Below are positions 26,873 through 34,653 of a stretch of 35,899 nt of DNA, piece by piece. Source of the stretch: Candidatus Omnitrophica bacterium CG22_combo_CG10-13_8_21_14_all_43_16 (GTDB lineage Bacteria > Omnitrophota > Gorgyraeia > Gorgyraeales > Gorgyraeaceae). A program made the position numbers and the translations under genes. Every line of letters begins with the position of its first letter. The stretch's first letter is position 1. Under the pieces are notes generated by a model. It ran no database searches. It saw only the letters and a list, made by a program, of their open reading frames with translations, and was not told where the DNA came from. The DNA is taken from positions 1 through 35,899 of the forward strand of contig PCTH01000031.1 in the NCBI GenBank assembly GCA_002771475.1, given 5' to 3'.

Positions 26873-27209
26873 AGGCTTCCTGCTGCTCGAGATAATAATA
26901 AGCGTTTCCATATTGTCTTTTGGAATTTTATTGATTTTGAACTCTTTCTTAATGCCTATAAGAGCGGCGGAACTGTCCATGGATTATTTCAGGGCAGGAC
27001 TTTTAGTTGAAGAAAAGATGGCGGAGCTTTATAATAGCGGTGTGAAAGACGGGGCAGCGAGAGGGGGATTCAGCGGCTTTGACGGCAGATTTTTCTGGGA
27101 GCTGGACGCCGGTTATTTGGAAGGCCATTTTTGCCGGGAAATCAAACTTAAGGTTTATTGGCGCAATAAAGACAAAGAAGAAGATCTATCCGTCTCAACT
27201 TATATATGA
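26859..27209 (+). CDS. gspI: Minor pseudopilin, GspI-like
   Basis: The start is chosen at ATG 26859 because GGGAGA lies eight bases upstream and the short leader MPGSKG then ends at the prepilin cleavage site; longer frames run through gspG. The 116-residue precursor has KG|FLLLEIIISVSILSFGI with Glu5 present. The EEKMAELYNSG segment and a small beta domain fit GspI, as does its place between G and J. It would form the pseudopilus tip with J and K. The gene overlaps gspG by 14 bases. Confidence 0.8.
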   Translation: MPGSKGFLLLEIIISVSILSFGILLILNSFLMPIRAAELSMDYFRAGLLVEEKMAELYNSGVKDGAARGGFSGFDGRFFWELDAGYLEGHFCREIKLKVYWRNKDKEEDLSVSTYI

Positions 27210-27775
27210 CACGCAAAGCCTTTACTCTTATCGAGCTTATTATCGCAACTTTAATACTTTCAGTAGTGATTGTTTCAATATACGGTGTTTTCAGCGCAGG
27301 CACAAAGGCATGGAACAGGAATGCCGAAGCCAAGAATTTTCAAAAAATCAGAATAGCGCTTTTAAAGATCCAGAAGGAACTGCGCAGTTCCTTCTTTTTT
27401 TCCGGCATACCCTTCAACGGAACTTCCCTGGGTATTACATTTCCGGTTGCAGGAGAAAAAGGTAAAATCTACGCGGTTAATTATTATATACTGGAAGACA
27501 GGAATAAAGGCCGCGAGGTTCTCATGAAAAGAAAATCTGTTTTTACGGACGGCAGGATTCTTGAAAAACAGGCGATGGATGAATTTATATTTTCGGCAGA
27601 TTCGATAAGTTTTGAATACGCGCATAAGTCAAAAGACGGGCTAGAAGGCCTTGAATGGAAAGGCGCATGGGAGAAGTCCCAGGAAAAAATCCCATCGCTG
27701 GTTAAGATTAATTTTAAACTCGGGCCTGACAAAGAGATTTACCATAAGATAATAGTTATTCCTCATGAAAAATAA
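27206..27775 (+). CDS. gspJ: Minor pseudopilin GspJ
   Basis: The precursor has 189 residues, starting MTRKA|FTLIELIIATLILSVVI. Alanine replaces the usual glycine before the cleavage site, which prepilin peptidases tolerate. The length, position and the conserved region IALLKIQKELRSSFF agree with GspJ. The ATGA overlap with the previous gene suggests coupled translation. It is part of the tip complex I-J-K. Confidence 0.87.
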   Translation: MTRKAFTLIELIIATLILSVVIVSIYGVFSAGTKAWNRNAEAKNFQKIRIALLKIQKELRSSFFFSGIPFNGTSLGITFPVAGEKGKIYAVNYYILEDRNKGREVLMKRKSVFTDGRILEKQAMDEFIFSADSISFEYAHKSKDGLEGLEWKGAWEKSQEKIPSLVKINFKLGPDKEIYHKIIVIPHEK

Positions 27776-28604
27776 AAAAGCCAGTATATTGATATTTGTG
27801 ATGTGGGTGCTGATTATTTTATCTTTATTCAGCATAGCCGTATCCCGCAATTCCGAGTCTAACATAAAACTTGCAAGGCAGGAATCCATAGGCATAAGGT
27901 CATTGTATCTCGCGAAGGCCGGTATCGCAAAAGCCATACTTGATCTTAATGAAGATAAAAATAATTACGACAGCCTTAATGAAGACTGGAATAAAGAAAA
28001 AGAATTCAAATTAGGGGGAGGCAGTGTTTTATATGTTTCTTATGATGAAGGCGCAAGATTTAATCTGAATGGCTCCAGCCTGAGCAAAAGGCATTTGATA
28101 AGGCTTGGACTGGATGATGACGCGAGCCAGAGGCTGGTGGATTACAAGGCTAAGAAAGGGGAAAAGGGTTTCGAGTTCCCGGAGGAATTATTTTTGATAG
28201 AAGGCATGACGGCTGATATGTATTCAAAGATAAAAGATTATGTAACAATCTATAGAGGCGCAGATCCCAGGATTAATATAAATACATCCGGTGAATTTGT
28301 ATTAAAAGTAGTCCTTGGAGATGATCCGATGATAACGAGGATTATTAAATTCAAGCTGGGAGAAGACGATAAGGCCGGCACAGATGATGACGGGGTATTT
28401 ACCGAAGATAATTTCAGCAGAGTATTCGGGGATTTCGGAGCCCGGCCGGAAGATGCTTTAAATTACAGGCTATTATTCAATATAAAATCAGAATTTTTCA
28501 GGATACTGACGGAAACATCTTTTTCAGAGGATAAAAATAGCATAAAGCGTATCACAGCAGTAGCGGGCAGGTCAGGGAAAATTTATTGGTGGAAAGAGGA
28601 ATAA
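27765..28604 (+). CDS. gspK: Minor pseudopilin GspK
   Basis: The precursor has 279 residues. Its N-terminus MKNKKA|SILIFVMWVLIILSLFS lacks glutamate at mature position 5, a known feature of GspK, the protein at the very tip. The large middle domain contains the GspK-like LNLN/RFNLNGSSLSKRHLIRLG and DYVTIYRGADPRININTSG segments, where tip placement and DNA-free helix-hairpin folds are known. An acidic DDKAGTDDDG loop could bind calcium. It overlaps gspJ by 11 bases. Confidence 0.88.
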   Translation: MKNKKASILIFVMWVLIILSLFSIAVSRNSESNIKLARQESIGIRSLYLAKAGIAKAILDLNEDKNNYDSLNEDWNKEKEFKLGGGSVLYVSYDEGARFNLNGSSLSKRHLIRLGLDDDASQRLVDYKAKKGEKGFEFPEELFLIEGMTADMYSKIKDYVTIYRGADPRININTSGEFVLKVVLGDDPMITRIIKFKLGEDDKAGTDDDGVFTEDNFSRVFGDFGARPEDALNYRLLFNIKSEFFRILTETSFSEDKNSIKRITAVAGRSGKIYWWKEE

Positions 28605-29741
28605 GTGAACAGGCCGGAAGACATCCTTATTATCCCGAGAAATAAGACGGCTTTGAGATTTATAGAACTGCCCTCCGTGGATTTTTCTGAAATTAAGGGC
28701 ATGGCAGAGCTAGAGGCAATCAAAGAATTCCCTTATCCGAAAGAAGAATTAATAGTAAGTTTCAGGAACCTGGGGTCATACAAAAAAGGATTTTCTTCTA
28801 TATTGCTTGTTGTTGCAAAAAAGCAGTATGTAAAAGAGATGCTGGCGGCCAGAGTCGCTGCGCCTAGCAGTGTAAGGCTGGAGACAGAATTATTGTATTT
28901 ATATCTTTTAACAAAAGGCATGATTAAACAGGATAAGGTAAGCCTGGTTATGAATATAGGGATAGATCATTCAGAGATTATGATAGTGGACGGGCTAAAG
29001 CCTGTTTTTTCCAGAGGCATGAGCTATCATGAGGGGTGGCTGGGCGAAATCAATAGGACGCTTCTTTCGTATAAAAGAGACAAAGGTAACAGGGATGTAG
29101 AAGAGTTAATTGTCATGCACGGCCCAAATCTTAATACGGAAAATATGAAATCCGAGATAGAAAAAGCCTTTTCAATCCCCGCGGATTTTTATAAACATAA
29201 TGGGGATTTGATGAGTCCTGGCATGAGCCTGGAGATAGACCTTTTGCCCAAAGAACATATAGATAAAAGGTTGAATATGGAAAATGCGAAACAGGTTTTG
29301 GTGACTTTTTTTCTTCTGCTGGCCGCTCTCAGCATGATGGCAGGTTTTTTTGTTTTCAAAACCCGGGAAAAAACCAGGGAAGTCCTGATGCTTTCCGAAG
29401 AAACAGATAAGATGCAGAAAGACGTGAATCAGCTGAGCAGTTTTATGAAAAAGACAGAGCTTTTAAAATATCAGAAAGAAAGGGGCGGCCGCATCATTGG
29501 TATTTTAAAGGAATGCTATGCCCTTGCGTCTAAAGACATATTCCTGGAAGGATTTGATTACGAGGGCAGGGATGTCCTTTATTGCAAGGGCAGGGTCAGG
29601 GAGATGGCCGGCGTATTTAATTTTATCAAGGCCCTTGAAAAATCAGAATATTTTAAAAAGGTAGAAGTAAAATATGCCGCTAAAAAAGAAATAGCAAATC
29701 AAAAATTTACTGATTTCAGCATAGCGTGCTTCGCGTTTTAA
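28605..29741 (+). CDS. gspL: GspL-like assembly protein (PilM-like plus PilN-like parts)
   Basis: The product has 378 residues from a GTG start directly after the gspK stop. The cytoplasmic part (about 1-225) resembles the actin-like PilM/GspL fold, with VMNIGIDHSEIMIVDG and PVFSRGM in the second half. The usual N-terminal nucleotide loop (DIGSSS type) is not evident, so ATP binding is doubtful. One membrane helix spans about 230-251 (VLVTFFLLLAALSMMAG). A coiled-coil and PilN-like periplasmic domain follow, as in GspL. It would anchor GspE to the membrane. Confidence 0.82.
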   Translation: MNRPEDILIIPRNKTALRFIELPSVDFSEIKGMAELEAIKEFPYPKEELIVSFRNLGSYKKGFSSILLVVAKKQYVKEMLAARVAAPSSVRLETELLYLYLLTKGMIKQDKVSLVMNIGIDHSEIMIVDGLKPVFSRGMSYHEGWLGEINRTLLSYKRDKGNRDVEELIVMHGPNLNTENMKSEIEKAFSIPADFYKHNGDLMSPGMSLEIDLLPKEHIDKRLNMENAKQVLVTFFLLLAALSMMAGFFVFKTREKTREVLMLSEETDKMQKDVNQLSSFMKKTELLKYQKERGGRIIGILKECYALASKDIFLEGFDYEGRDVLYCKGRVREMAGVFNFIKALEKSEYFKKVEVKYAAKKEIANQKFTDFSIACFAF

Positions 29742-29742
29742 T

Positions 29743-30252
29743 ATGATACTTTCAAATATTTCAAAAAGAGAAAGATATGTTTTTAGCATAACCATAATAA
29801 TTATTGCCGCAGCGTTATTGTATAATTTCGTAATAGAAGCAGGATTTAAAAAGTGGCGGATTTTGAATAACGAAATAGCGGTTAAAAGGGCCAGGATGGC
29901 TAAAGGCATCAGATTGATCAAGAGACGGGATTCTATTATCCGGGAATACGACGAATATGTGAAATCCGCTAAAAATATATCCAATATTTTAAATGATATG
30001 GAACGCCAGGCAGATATGCTGGGCATAAAAACCAGTAATATAAAACCCGGCCAGGAAATTGAAAAAGATTTTTATAAAGAGCGCGCCATAGAACTTCAGA
30101 TAGAAGGGGAGATGGCGGATATTATTAAATTTGTTTCGCAGATAGCAAAACCGCCTATCCTGGCGATATTAAAGAAATTTGATTTCAGCCTCATCTCGCA
30201 AAACCCGTCAGTTTTCAAAGGCACGATAATCCTTTCCAAACTCATTATCTGA
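29743..30252 (+). CDS. gspM: GspM-like (PilO-like) assembly protein
   Basis: The protein has 169 residues with one N-terminal membrane helix (about 12-30, ending in LLYNFVIEAGF) and a helical then ferredoxin-like periplasmic domain. Position after gspL and this architecture support GspM; sequence conservation in this family is low, so PilO-like is equally fair. The cluster ends here: no gspD, gspC or gspN follows. The start has no Shine-Dalgarno sequence (TTTTAATATG). Confidence 0.72.
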   Translation: MILSNISKRERYVFSITIIIIAAALLYNFVIEAGFKKWRILNNEIAVKRARMAKGIRLIKRRDSIIREYDEYVKSAKNISNILNDMERQADMLGIKTSNIKPGQEIEKDFYKERAIELQIEGEMADIIKFVSQIAKPPILAILKKFDFSLISQNPSVFKGTIILSKLII

Positions 30253-30256
30253 TTCC

Positions 30257-30452
30257 ATTGCCAGCCCTGGCAGGCCTACGAAAAGACGCTCGTCCGCCCC
30301 GGCGTGACGGACTTCGCTCCGCGTCGATTCTCGCTCGTCCCGACACCTTTTCGGTGTCGGGACACCATGCCCGCTCGAATCGCCGAGGCTTTTCTTTAGG
30401 CCAGCCAGGGCTGGCTATCGCAATATTTGTAATCCAGATATTCAAATAATAC
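30257..30452 (+). repeat. Structured dispersed repeat, copy 2 (short form)
   Basis: This 196-base element sits between gspM and gpsA and is homologous to the reverse complement of 11308-11671. The outer stem is GCCAGCCCTGGC (30260-30271) with GCCAGGGCTGGC (30404-30415), a perfect 12 bp. Inside it is an 11-bp perfect hairpin (30337-30347 with 30353-30363) with a TTTTC loop. GTCCG/CGGAC makes a side hairpin in the left arm. A 63-codon open frame runs through it but shows no protein-like constraint against copy 1. Confidence 0.87.
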
Positions 30453-30473
30453 TGAATCCCAGGGAATCATGTA

Positions 30474-30502
30474 TTGACTACATTGTTGGCGTATGCTAAA
30501 CT
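30474..30502 (+). promoter_or_regulatory. Sigma70-type promoter of gpsA
   Basis: TTGACT (30474-30479), a 17-base spacer and TAAACT (30497-30502) lie just after repeat copy 2. The start point would be about 15 bases before the GTG, leaving AGGAGG (30514-30519) on the transcript. Confidence 0.6.
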
Positions 30503-30523
30503 TGAATAAATTCAGGAGGTTAT

Positions 30524-31513
30524 GTGAAAATATCGGTTTTAGGGGATGGCGGATGGGGCACGACGCTGGCCATTTTATTGAAAAATAAAGGGTTTGACGT
30601 ATCGCTCTGGAGCGCCTTTAAAGAAGATATAGAAGCTATAAAAAAGCACGGGGAGAATAAAAAATTCCTGCCCGGATTCAGGATCCAGAAGACTGTCCAG
30701 CTTACAGACGATATGTATGCCGCGTGCGATGGTTCCAACCTGATAGTTCTGGCTATACCGTCCAGGTTTTTGCGGGATGTAGTTACAAAAAATAAAAAGA
30801 TTCTCAGGGAGTTGCAGGCTGGTTTCGTGAGCGTCGCAAAGGGCATAGAAGTGAAAACCCTCAAGAGAATGAGCGAGGTGGCTAAAGAGGCCCTGGGAGA
30901 CAGGGATATAGCGGTATTGTCAGGCCCCAGCATAGCGCCTGAAGTGGCAAGGGGGATCCCTACGGCTGTGGTGGTGGCGTCAGAGGATGAGATTTTCGCG
31001 AGGAAGGTCAGCGATGTATTCAGGGCGGAGCATTTCAGGGTTTATACAAATAAAGATGTGGTAGGCGTGGAGCTTGGCGGTGCTTTTAAAAATGTAATAG
31101 CGATTGCCTCGGGTATTTCAGACGGCCTTGGGTTCGGGGCAAATACAAAAGCCGCGATACTTACCAGGGGCCTGGCAGAGATGACGCGCCTCGGCCTGGT
31201 GATGGGCGCCAACAAAGAGACCTTTCAGGGTTTGAGCGGGCTTGGGGATATGATTACCACGTGCATCAGCCCTGAAGGAAGAAATCACAAGTTCGGCGAG
31301 CAGATCGGAAAAGGCAATAAACCCGAACTTCTTCTCAGTAAAAGTGTCATGGAGATAGAAGGCGCATGGACTTCAGCCGCAGCAGTGGAACTCGGTAAAA
31401 AATATAATATAGAGCTGCCCATCACCCAGCAGGTGCATGCGGTTTTATTTGAGAATAAATCGCCCTTGGCGGCTGTCAATGAATTGATGACCCGGGAGCC
31501 GAAAGCCGAATAG
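30524..31513 (+). CDS. gpsA: Glycerol-3-phosphate dehydrogenase [NAD(P)+]
   Basis: The 329-residue enzyme reduces dihydroxyacetone phosphate to glycerol 3-phosphate for phospholipids. The start is GTG, because the ATG two bases upstream runs at once into a stop; AGGAGG lies four bases before it. The nucleotide-binding GDGGWGTTLA, LSGPSIAPEVA, ELGGAFKNVIAIASGI and LSGLGDMITTC blocks are diagnostic. It has its own promoter after the repeat and supplies the acceptor for the PlsX pathway. Confidence 0.96.
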   Translation: MKISVLGDGGWGTTLAILLKNKGFDVSLWSAFKEDIEAIKKHGENKKFLPGFRIQKTVQLTDDMYAACDGSNLIVLAIPSRFLRDVVTKNKKILRELQAGFVSVAKGIEVKTLKRMSEVAKEALGDRDIAVLSGPSIAPEVARGIPTAVVVASEDEIFARKVSDVFRAEHFRVYTNKDVVGVELGGAFKNVIAIASGISDGLGFGANTKAAILTRGLAEMTRLGLVMGANKETFQGLSGLGDMITTCISPEGRNHKFGEQIGKGNKPELLLSKSVMEIEGAWTSAAAVELGKKYNIELPITQQVHAVLFENKSPLAAVNELMTREPKAE

Positions 31514-31543
31514 ACTGATGGGAGTGCGGTTCCCATCAGTCTA
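31511..31543 (+). repeat. Short hairpin at the gpsA 3' end, copy C (GGGAGTGCG family)
   Basis: A perfect 13-bp stem (31511-31523 with 31531-31543), extended by G-T pairs to a GCG loop, begins on the gpsA stop codon. There is no T-run after it. It may end or stabilise the gpsA message. Confidence 0.75.
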
Positions 31544-31558
31544 CGCCCGTGATATGAT

Positions 31559-31587
31559 TTGAAACCTTCCTATATATATGGTATACT
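31559..31587 (+). promoter_or_regulatory. Sigma70-type promoter of the tRNA-Pro unit
   Basis: TTGAAA (31559-31564), 17 bases, and TATACT (31582-31587). Both boxes match well and the expected start lies about 13 bases before the tRNA. Confidence 0.72.
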
Positions 31588-31606
31588 TTAAAACACTTAA
31601 AAACAA

Positions 31607-31683
31607 CGGGGCGTGGCGCAGTTGGCTAGCGCACTTGAATGGGGTTCAAGGGGTCGCTGGTTCGAATCCAGCCGTCCCGACCA
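31607..31683 (+). tRNA. tRNA-Pro (anticodon GGG)
   Basis: A 77-base cloverleaf. The acceptor stem is CGGGGCG (31607-31613) with CGTCCCG (31673-31679), followed by A and an encoded CCA. The D stem is GCGC/GCGC, the anticodon stem CTTGA/TCAAG and the T arm GCTGG-TTCGAAT-CCAGC. The anticodon loop ATGGGGT gives anticodon GGG with G37, reading CCC and CCU proline codons. C1-G72 at the acceptor end is typical of bacterial tRNA-Pro. Confidence 0.95.
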
Positions 31684-31704
31684 TTTTAAATAAAAGGCTA
31701 TTTT

Positions 31705-32073
31705 ATGGAAAACGAAGAAGATTCCCAGCCTGATGACATTAAACTTGAAAAAAGGAAATTTAAAAGAATAGACGGAAACTATGTCGTTTCGTATGCGCCT
31801 ATAAAAGGCGAGGATTTGAAATCTGACGTATCCCAGACTAAAAATCTGAGCGAAGGGGGATTGTTATTTATCTCTGACAGGAAATTCGAAAAAGGCACTA
31901 TTTTAAAAATCAAGCTCAGGCTGCCTGAATTTTCAGACTATGTTATAGTCAAGGCGCAGGTTATTGACTCGATACAGCGGGCAAAAGGTATTATGAATGA
32001 AACCAGAGTAATGTTTGTAGATATAGATAAGAATGTAAGAGAGGCTATAAGAAGGCTGGCGGAACATGAATAA
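31705..32073 (+). CDS. PilZ-domain protein (probable c-di-GMP binder)
   Basis: The protein has 122 residues, almost all of it a PilZ domain. The binding motifs are visible: an arginine-rich RKFKR near residues 17-21 and NLSEGGLLF near 48-56, matching RxxxR and (D/N)xSxxG. A charged N-terminal tail of about 15 residues precedes it. It would respond to cyclic di-GMP; the target is unknown. It lies 21 bases after the tRNA with no terminator between, and its end overlaps hom by eight bases. Confidence 0.87.
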   Translation: MENEEDSQPDDIKLEKRKFKRIDGNYVVSYAPIKGEDLKSDVSQTKNLSEGGLLFISDRKFEKGTILKIKLRLPEFSDYVIVKAQVIDSIQRAKGIMNETRVMFVDIDKNVREAIRRLAEHE

Positions 32074-33373
32074 AAAATTTAAAAATCAAATAAATATCGG
32101 ATTGATAGGTTTCGGCACCATAGGATCCGGGGTGGCGAAGTTTCTTATGGAGAGGAGAAGCTTATTATTAAAACGCACCGGGATAGGATTTAATCTTTCA
32201 TTGGTTTGCGATAAGGACCTGTCTTCAAAAAGAGATGCGAATATCCCTAAAAAGATGCTTACCAGGGATTTCAATAGGGTGATAAATGATCCGGATATAC
32301 ACATTGTTGTTGAACTGGTAGGCGGGATTCATCCTGCAAAAGAGATCGTGATGAAGGCATTGTCAAAGGGCAAGCATGTAGTTACCGCGAATAAATTATT
32401 GCTGGCAGCTGAGGGCGGGGCAATTTTTCAGAAAGCCAAAGACTCTAACAGGGAGATATACTTTGAAGCCAGCGTGGGAGGCGGGATCCCTATTATAAAG
32501 GCAATAAGAGAAGGCATGGTGGGCAATAGATTTTCCGGCATATTCGGGATTCTTAACGGCACTTCGAATTATATACTATCAAGCATGTCAAGCCAGGGTT
32601 CCAGCTTTAAAGCCGCGCTTAAAGAGGCGCAGTCAAAAGGTTATGCTGAAAAAGACCCTTCTTTGGATATAAAAGGCCTGGATTCCAGCCACAAGCTGGC
32701 TATACTTTCACTTCTGGCCTTCGGGAAGAAAGTGGATATAAATAATATTTTTGTAGAAGGCATTGAAGATATCTCTAACCTTGATATTCAGTACGCTAAG
32801 GAGCTCGGGTATGTGGTAAAGCTTTTAGCGATAGCAAAGCGCTATGGCAATGAATTAGAAGTCAGGGTGCATCCGACTCTTTTGCCTTCAGAATACCTGC
32901 TTTCATCTGTTTCAGGCGTGTATAATGCGATATTTATAGACGCTGATTTAGTAGGCAAGCAATTGTTCTATGGCCAGGGCGCGGGTAAACTGCCTACTGC
33001 AAGCGCTGTATTGAGCGACATAGTGGATATAGGCCACAAGATCGCATGCGGAAAAAATTCAGCAAAATCCGTCATACCTGAAAATACCGAAATTAGAAAA
33101 TTTAGAAAAATGGACGACGTGGTTACCAGGTATTACGCGCATTTTTCCGCGATAGATAAGCCCGGCGTTCTCGCGAATATAGCGGATCTTTTGGGCAGGC
33201 ATAATATCAGCATCGCAAGCGTTGTGCAGAAGGAAAGGCGCGAGGCGCATATCGTCCCCATAGTCATGCTTACCCATGAGGCAAAAGAATCGGACATGCA
33301 GGCCGCATTGCGCAAGATAAACAAACTGCCCGCTATAAAGAAAAAAAGCGTTGTTATAAGGCTGGAGAAATAA
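32066..33373 (+). CDS. hom: Homoserine dehydrogenase
   Basis: The 435-residue enzyme reduces aspartate semialdehyde to homoserine. Features: nucleotide-binding [20 protein letters not shown] near 110, [24 protein letters not shown], the substrate-binding [19 protein letters not shown], and a C-terminal ACT domain (about 350-425, beginning [19 protein letters not shown]) for feedback control, most likely by threonine. The ATG lies in the end of the PilZ gene (ATGAATAA overlap). The gap to thrC is four bases. Confidence 0.95.
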   Translation: MNKKFKNQINIGLIGFGTIGSGVAKFLMERRSLLLKRTGIGFNLSLVCDKDLSSKRDANIPKKMLTRDFNRVINDPDIHIVVELVGGIHPAKEIVMKALSKGKHVVTANKLLLAAEGGAIFQKAKDSNREIYFEASVGGGIPIIKAIREGMVGNRFSGIFGILNGTSNYILSSMSSQGSSFKAALKEAQSKGYAEKDPSLDIKGLDSSHKLAILSLLAFGKKVDINNIFVEGIEDISNLDIQYAKELGYVVKLLAIAKRYGNELEVRVHPTLLPSEYLLSSVSGVYNAIFIDADLVGKQLFYGQGAGKLPTASAVLSDIVDIGHKIACGKNSAKSVIPENTEIRKFRKMDDVVTRYYAHFSAIDKPGVLANIADLLGRHNISIASVVQKERREAHIVPIVMLTHEAKESDMQAALRKINKLPAIKKKSVVIRLEK

Positions 33374-33377
33374 TTTT

Positions 33378-34427
33378 ATGTGGAAAGGCATCATAGATAA
33401 ATACAGGGAATTTTTACCGGTTACTGAAAATACGCCTGTGGTTACGCTTAACGAAGGCAATACCCCGCTTGTGTATTCACGCCATCTTTCGGAATTGATC
33501 GACGGAGAGGTTTATTTAAAGTACGAAGGCCTTAATCCGACCGGTTCTTTCAAAGACAGGGGCATGACTATGGCGATTTCAAAGTCTTTGGAAGAGAACC
33601 ATGCGGCAGTGATGTGCGCCTCTACCGGCAATACCTCTGCTTCAGCAGCTGCGTATTCGGCAAGGGCGGGGATCAAATGCATTGTCCTGATCCCTAAAGG
33701 CGCCATAGCCCTGGGTAAACTCGCCCAGGCGCTTATACACGGGGCGCAGGTTATCGCGGTGGACGGGAATTTTGACGATGCGCTTAACCTGGCAAAAGAA
33801 ATCACCGCGAAGCACCATATACAGCTGGTGAATTCAATAAATCCTTACAGGATAGAAGGCCAGAAGACCGGCTCGTTCGAGATATGCGATCAACTGGGTT
33901 TTGCCCCTGATTTCCACGCGATCCCTGTAGGGAACGCGGGCAATATTACTGCCTACTGGAAAGGCTATAAAGAATATAAAGAGAAAGGCAAAATAAAAAA
34001 TCTTCCTGTTATGCTGGGTTTTCAGGCAGAAGGCGCTGCGCCTATAGTGAGAGGCAGTATTGTAGAAAAACCCGAAACTATCGCTACTGCTATCCGCATA
34101 GGAAACCCTGCCAGCTGGAAAATGGCTGAAGCTGCAAGGGATGAATCCAAGGGCCTCATTGACATGGTTAGCGATGATGAGATTTTGGACGCGTATAAAT
34201 TTCTGGCGGCTAAAGAGGGTGTATTTGTGGAGCCCGCGTCGGCTGCTTCAGTAGCGGGCGTGATAAAATTAAATAAAAAAGGGTGTTTCAAAAAATTCCA
34301 AAAGCCAAAACTCGTCTGCATACTTACCGGCCATGGCCTCAAAGACCCTGACCGCGCCATAAAGTCCATCAAAGAACCAAAAGTCGTCCCGGCGAACCTC
34401 CAGTCTGTCCTCAAAGAAATCCTTTAA
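33378..34427 (+). CDS. thrC: Threonine synthase
   Basis: The 349-residue pyridoxal phosphate enzyme converts O-phosphohomoserine to threonine. The PLP lysine is K59 in [11 protein letters not shown]. The phosphate-binding glycines are in [14 protein letters not shown], and [14 protein letters not shown] and [11 protein letters not shown] are further family blocks. It follows hom directly, but no homoserine kinase is nearby, so that step must be encoded elsewhere or by an alternative enzyme. No terminator is seen before the next promoter. Confidence 0.95.
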   Translation: MWKGIIDKYREFLPVTENTPVVTLNEGNTPLVYSRHLSELIDGEVYLKYEGLNPTGSFKDRGMTMAISKSLEENHAAVMCASTGNTSASAAAYSARAGIKCIVLIPKGAIALGKLAQALIHGAQVIAVDGNFDDALNLAKEITAKHHIQLVNSINPYRIEGQKTGSFEICDQLGFAPDFHAIPVGNAGNITAYWKGYKEYKEKGKIKNLPVMLGFQAEGAAPIVRGSIVEKPETIATAIRIGNPASWKMAEAARDESKGLIDMVSDDEILDAYKFLAAKEGVFVEPASAASVAGVIKLNKKGCFKKFQKPKLVCILTGHGLKDPDRAIKSIKEPKVVPANLQSVLKEIL

Positions 34428-34444
34428 TTGTTGGGAAAAAGGGG

Positions 34445-34472
34445 TTGACAAGAAAATATAAGTTGGTATAAT
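34445..34472 (+). promoter_or_regulatory. Sigma70-type promoter of ribBA
   Basis: Consensus boxes TTGACA (34445-34450) and TATAAT (34467-34472) with a 16-base spacer. The expected start, near 34479, coincides with the 5' end of the FMN riboswitch. Confidence 0.88.
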
Positions 34473-34479
34473 ATTTGAC

Positions 34480-34592
34480 ATCTTCGGGAGAGGGTGAAAT
34501 TCCCCACCGGCGGTAAAGTCCGCGAGCTCTCATGAGAGGGCAGACCTGGCGCGATTCCAGGACCGATTGTTAAAGGCTAGATGATAGAAGAA
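34480..34592 (+). promoter_or_regulatory. FMN riboswitch (RFN element) aptamer
   Basis: The element carries the conserved RFN blocks: GAGGGTGAAATTCCCCACCG, GGCGGTAAAGTCCGCGAGC, GGCAGACCTGG, ATTCCAGGACCGA, and the closing AGATGATAGAAGA. Paired end P1 is TCTTC (34481-34485) with GAAGA (34587-34591). It senses flavin mononucleotide and here controls ribBA. Confidence 0.95.
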
Positions 34593-34613
34593 AGCTTATA
34601 GTTGTATTTTATT

Positions 34614-34645
34614 GCCCGAAGACTCTCTTCGGGCTTTTATTTTAA
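34614..34645 (+). terminator. FMN-controlled terminator of the riboswitch
   Basis: GCCCGAAGA (34614-34622) pairs perfectly with TCTTCGGGC (34626-34634) over a CTC loop, followed by TTTTATTTT. The 5' arm is also perfectly complementary, over eight bases, to the 5' strand of the aptamer (34481-34488). The two foldings exclude each other, which explains the switch. Confidence 0.9.
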
Positions 34646-34653
34646 GGAGCGAC

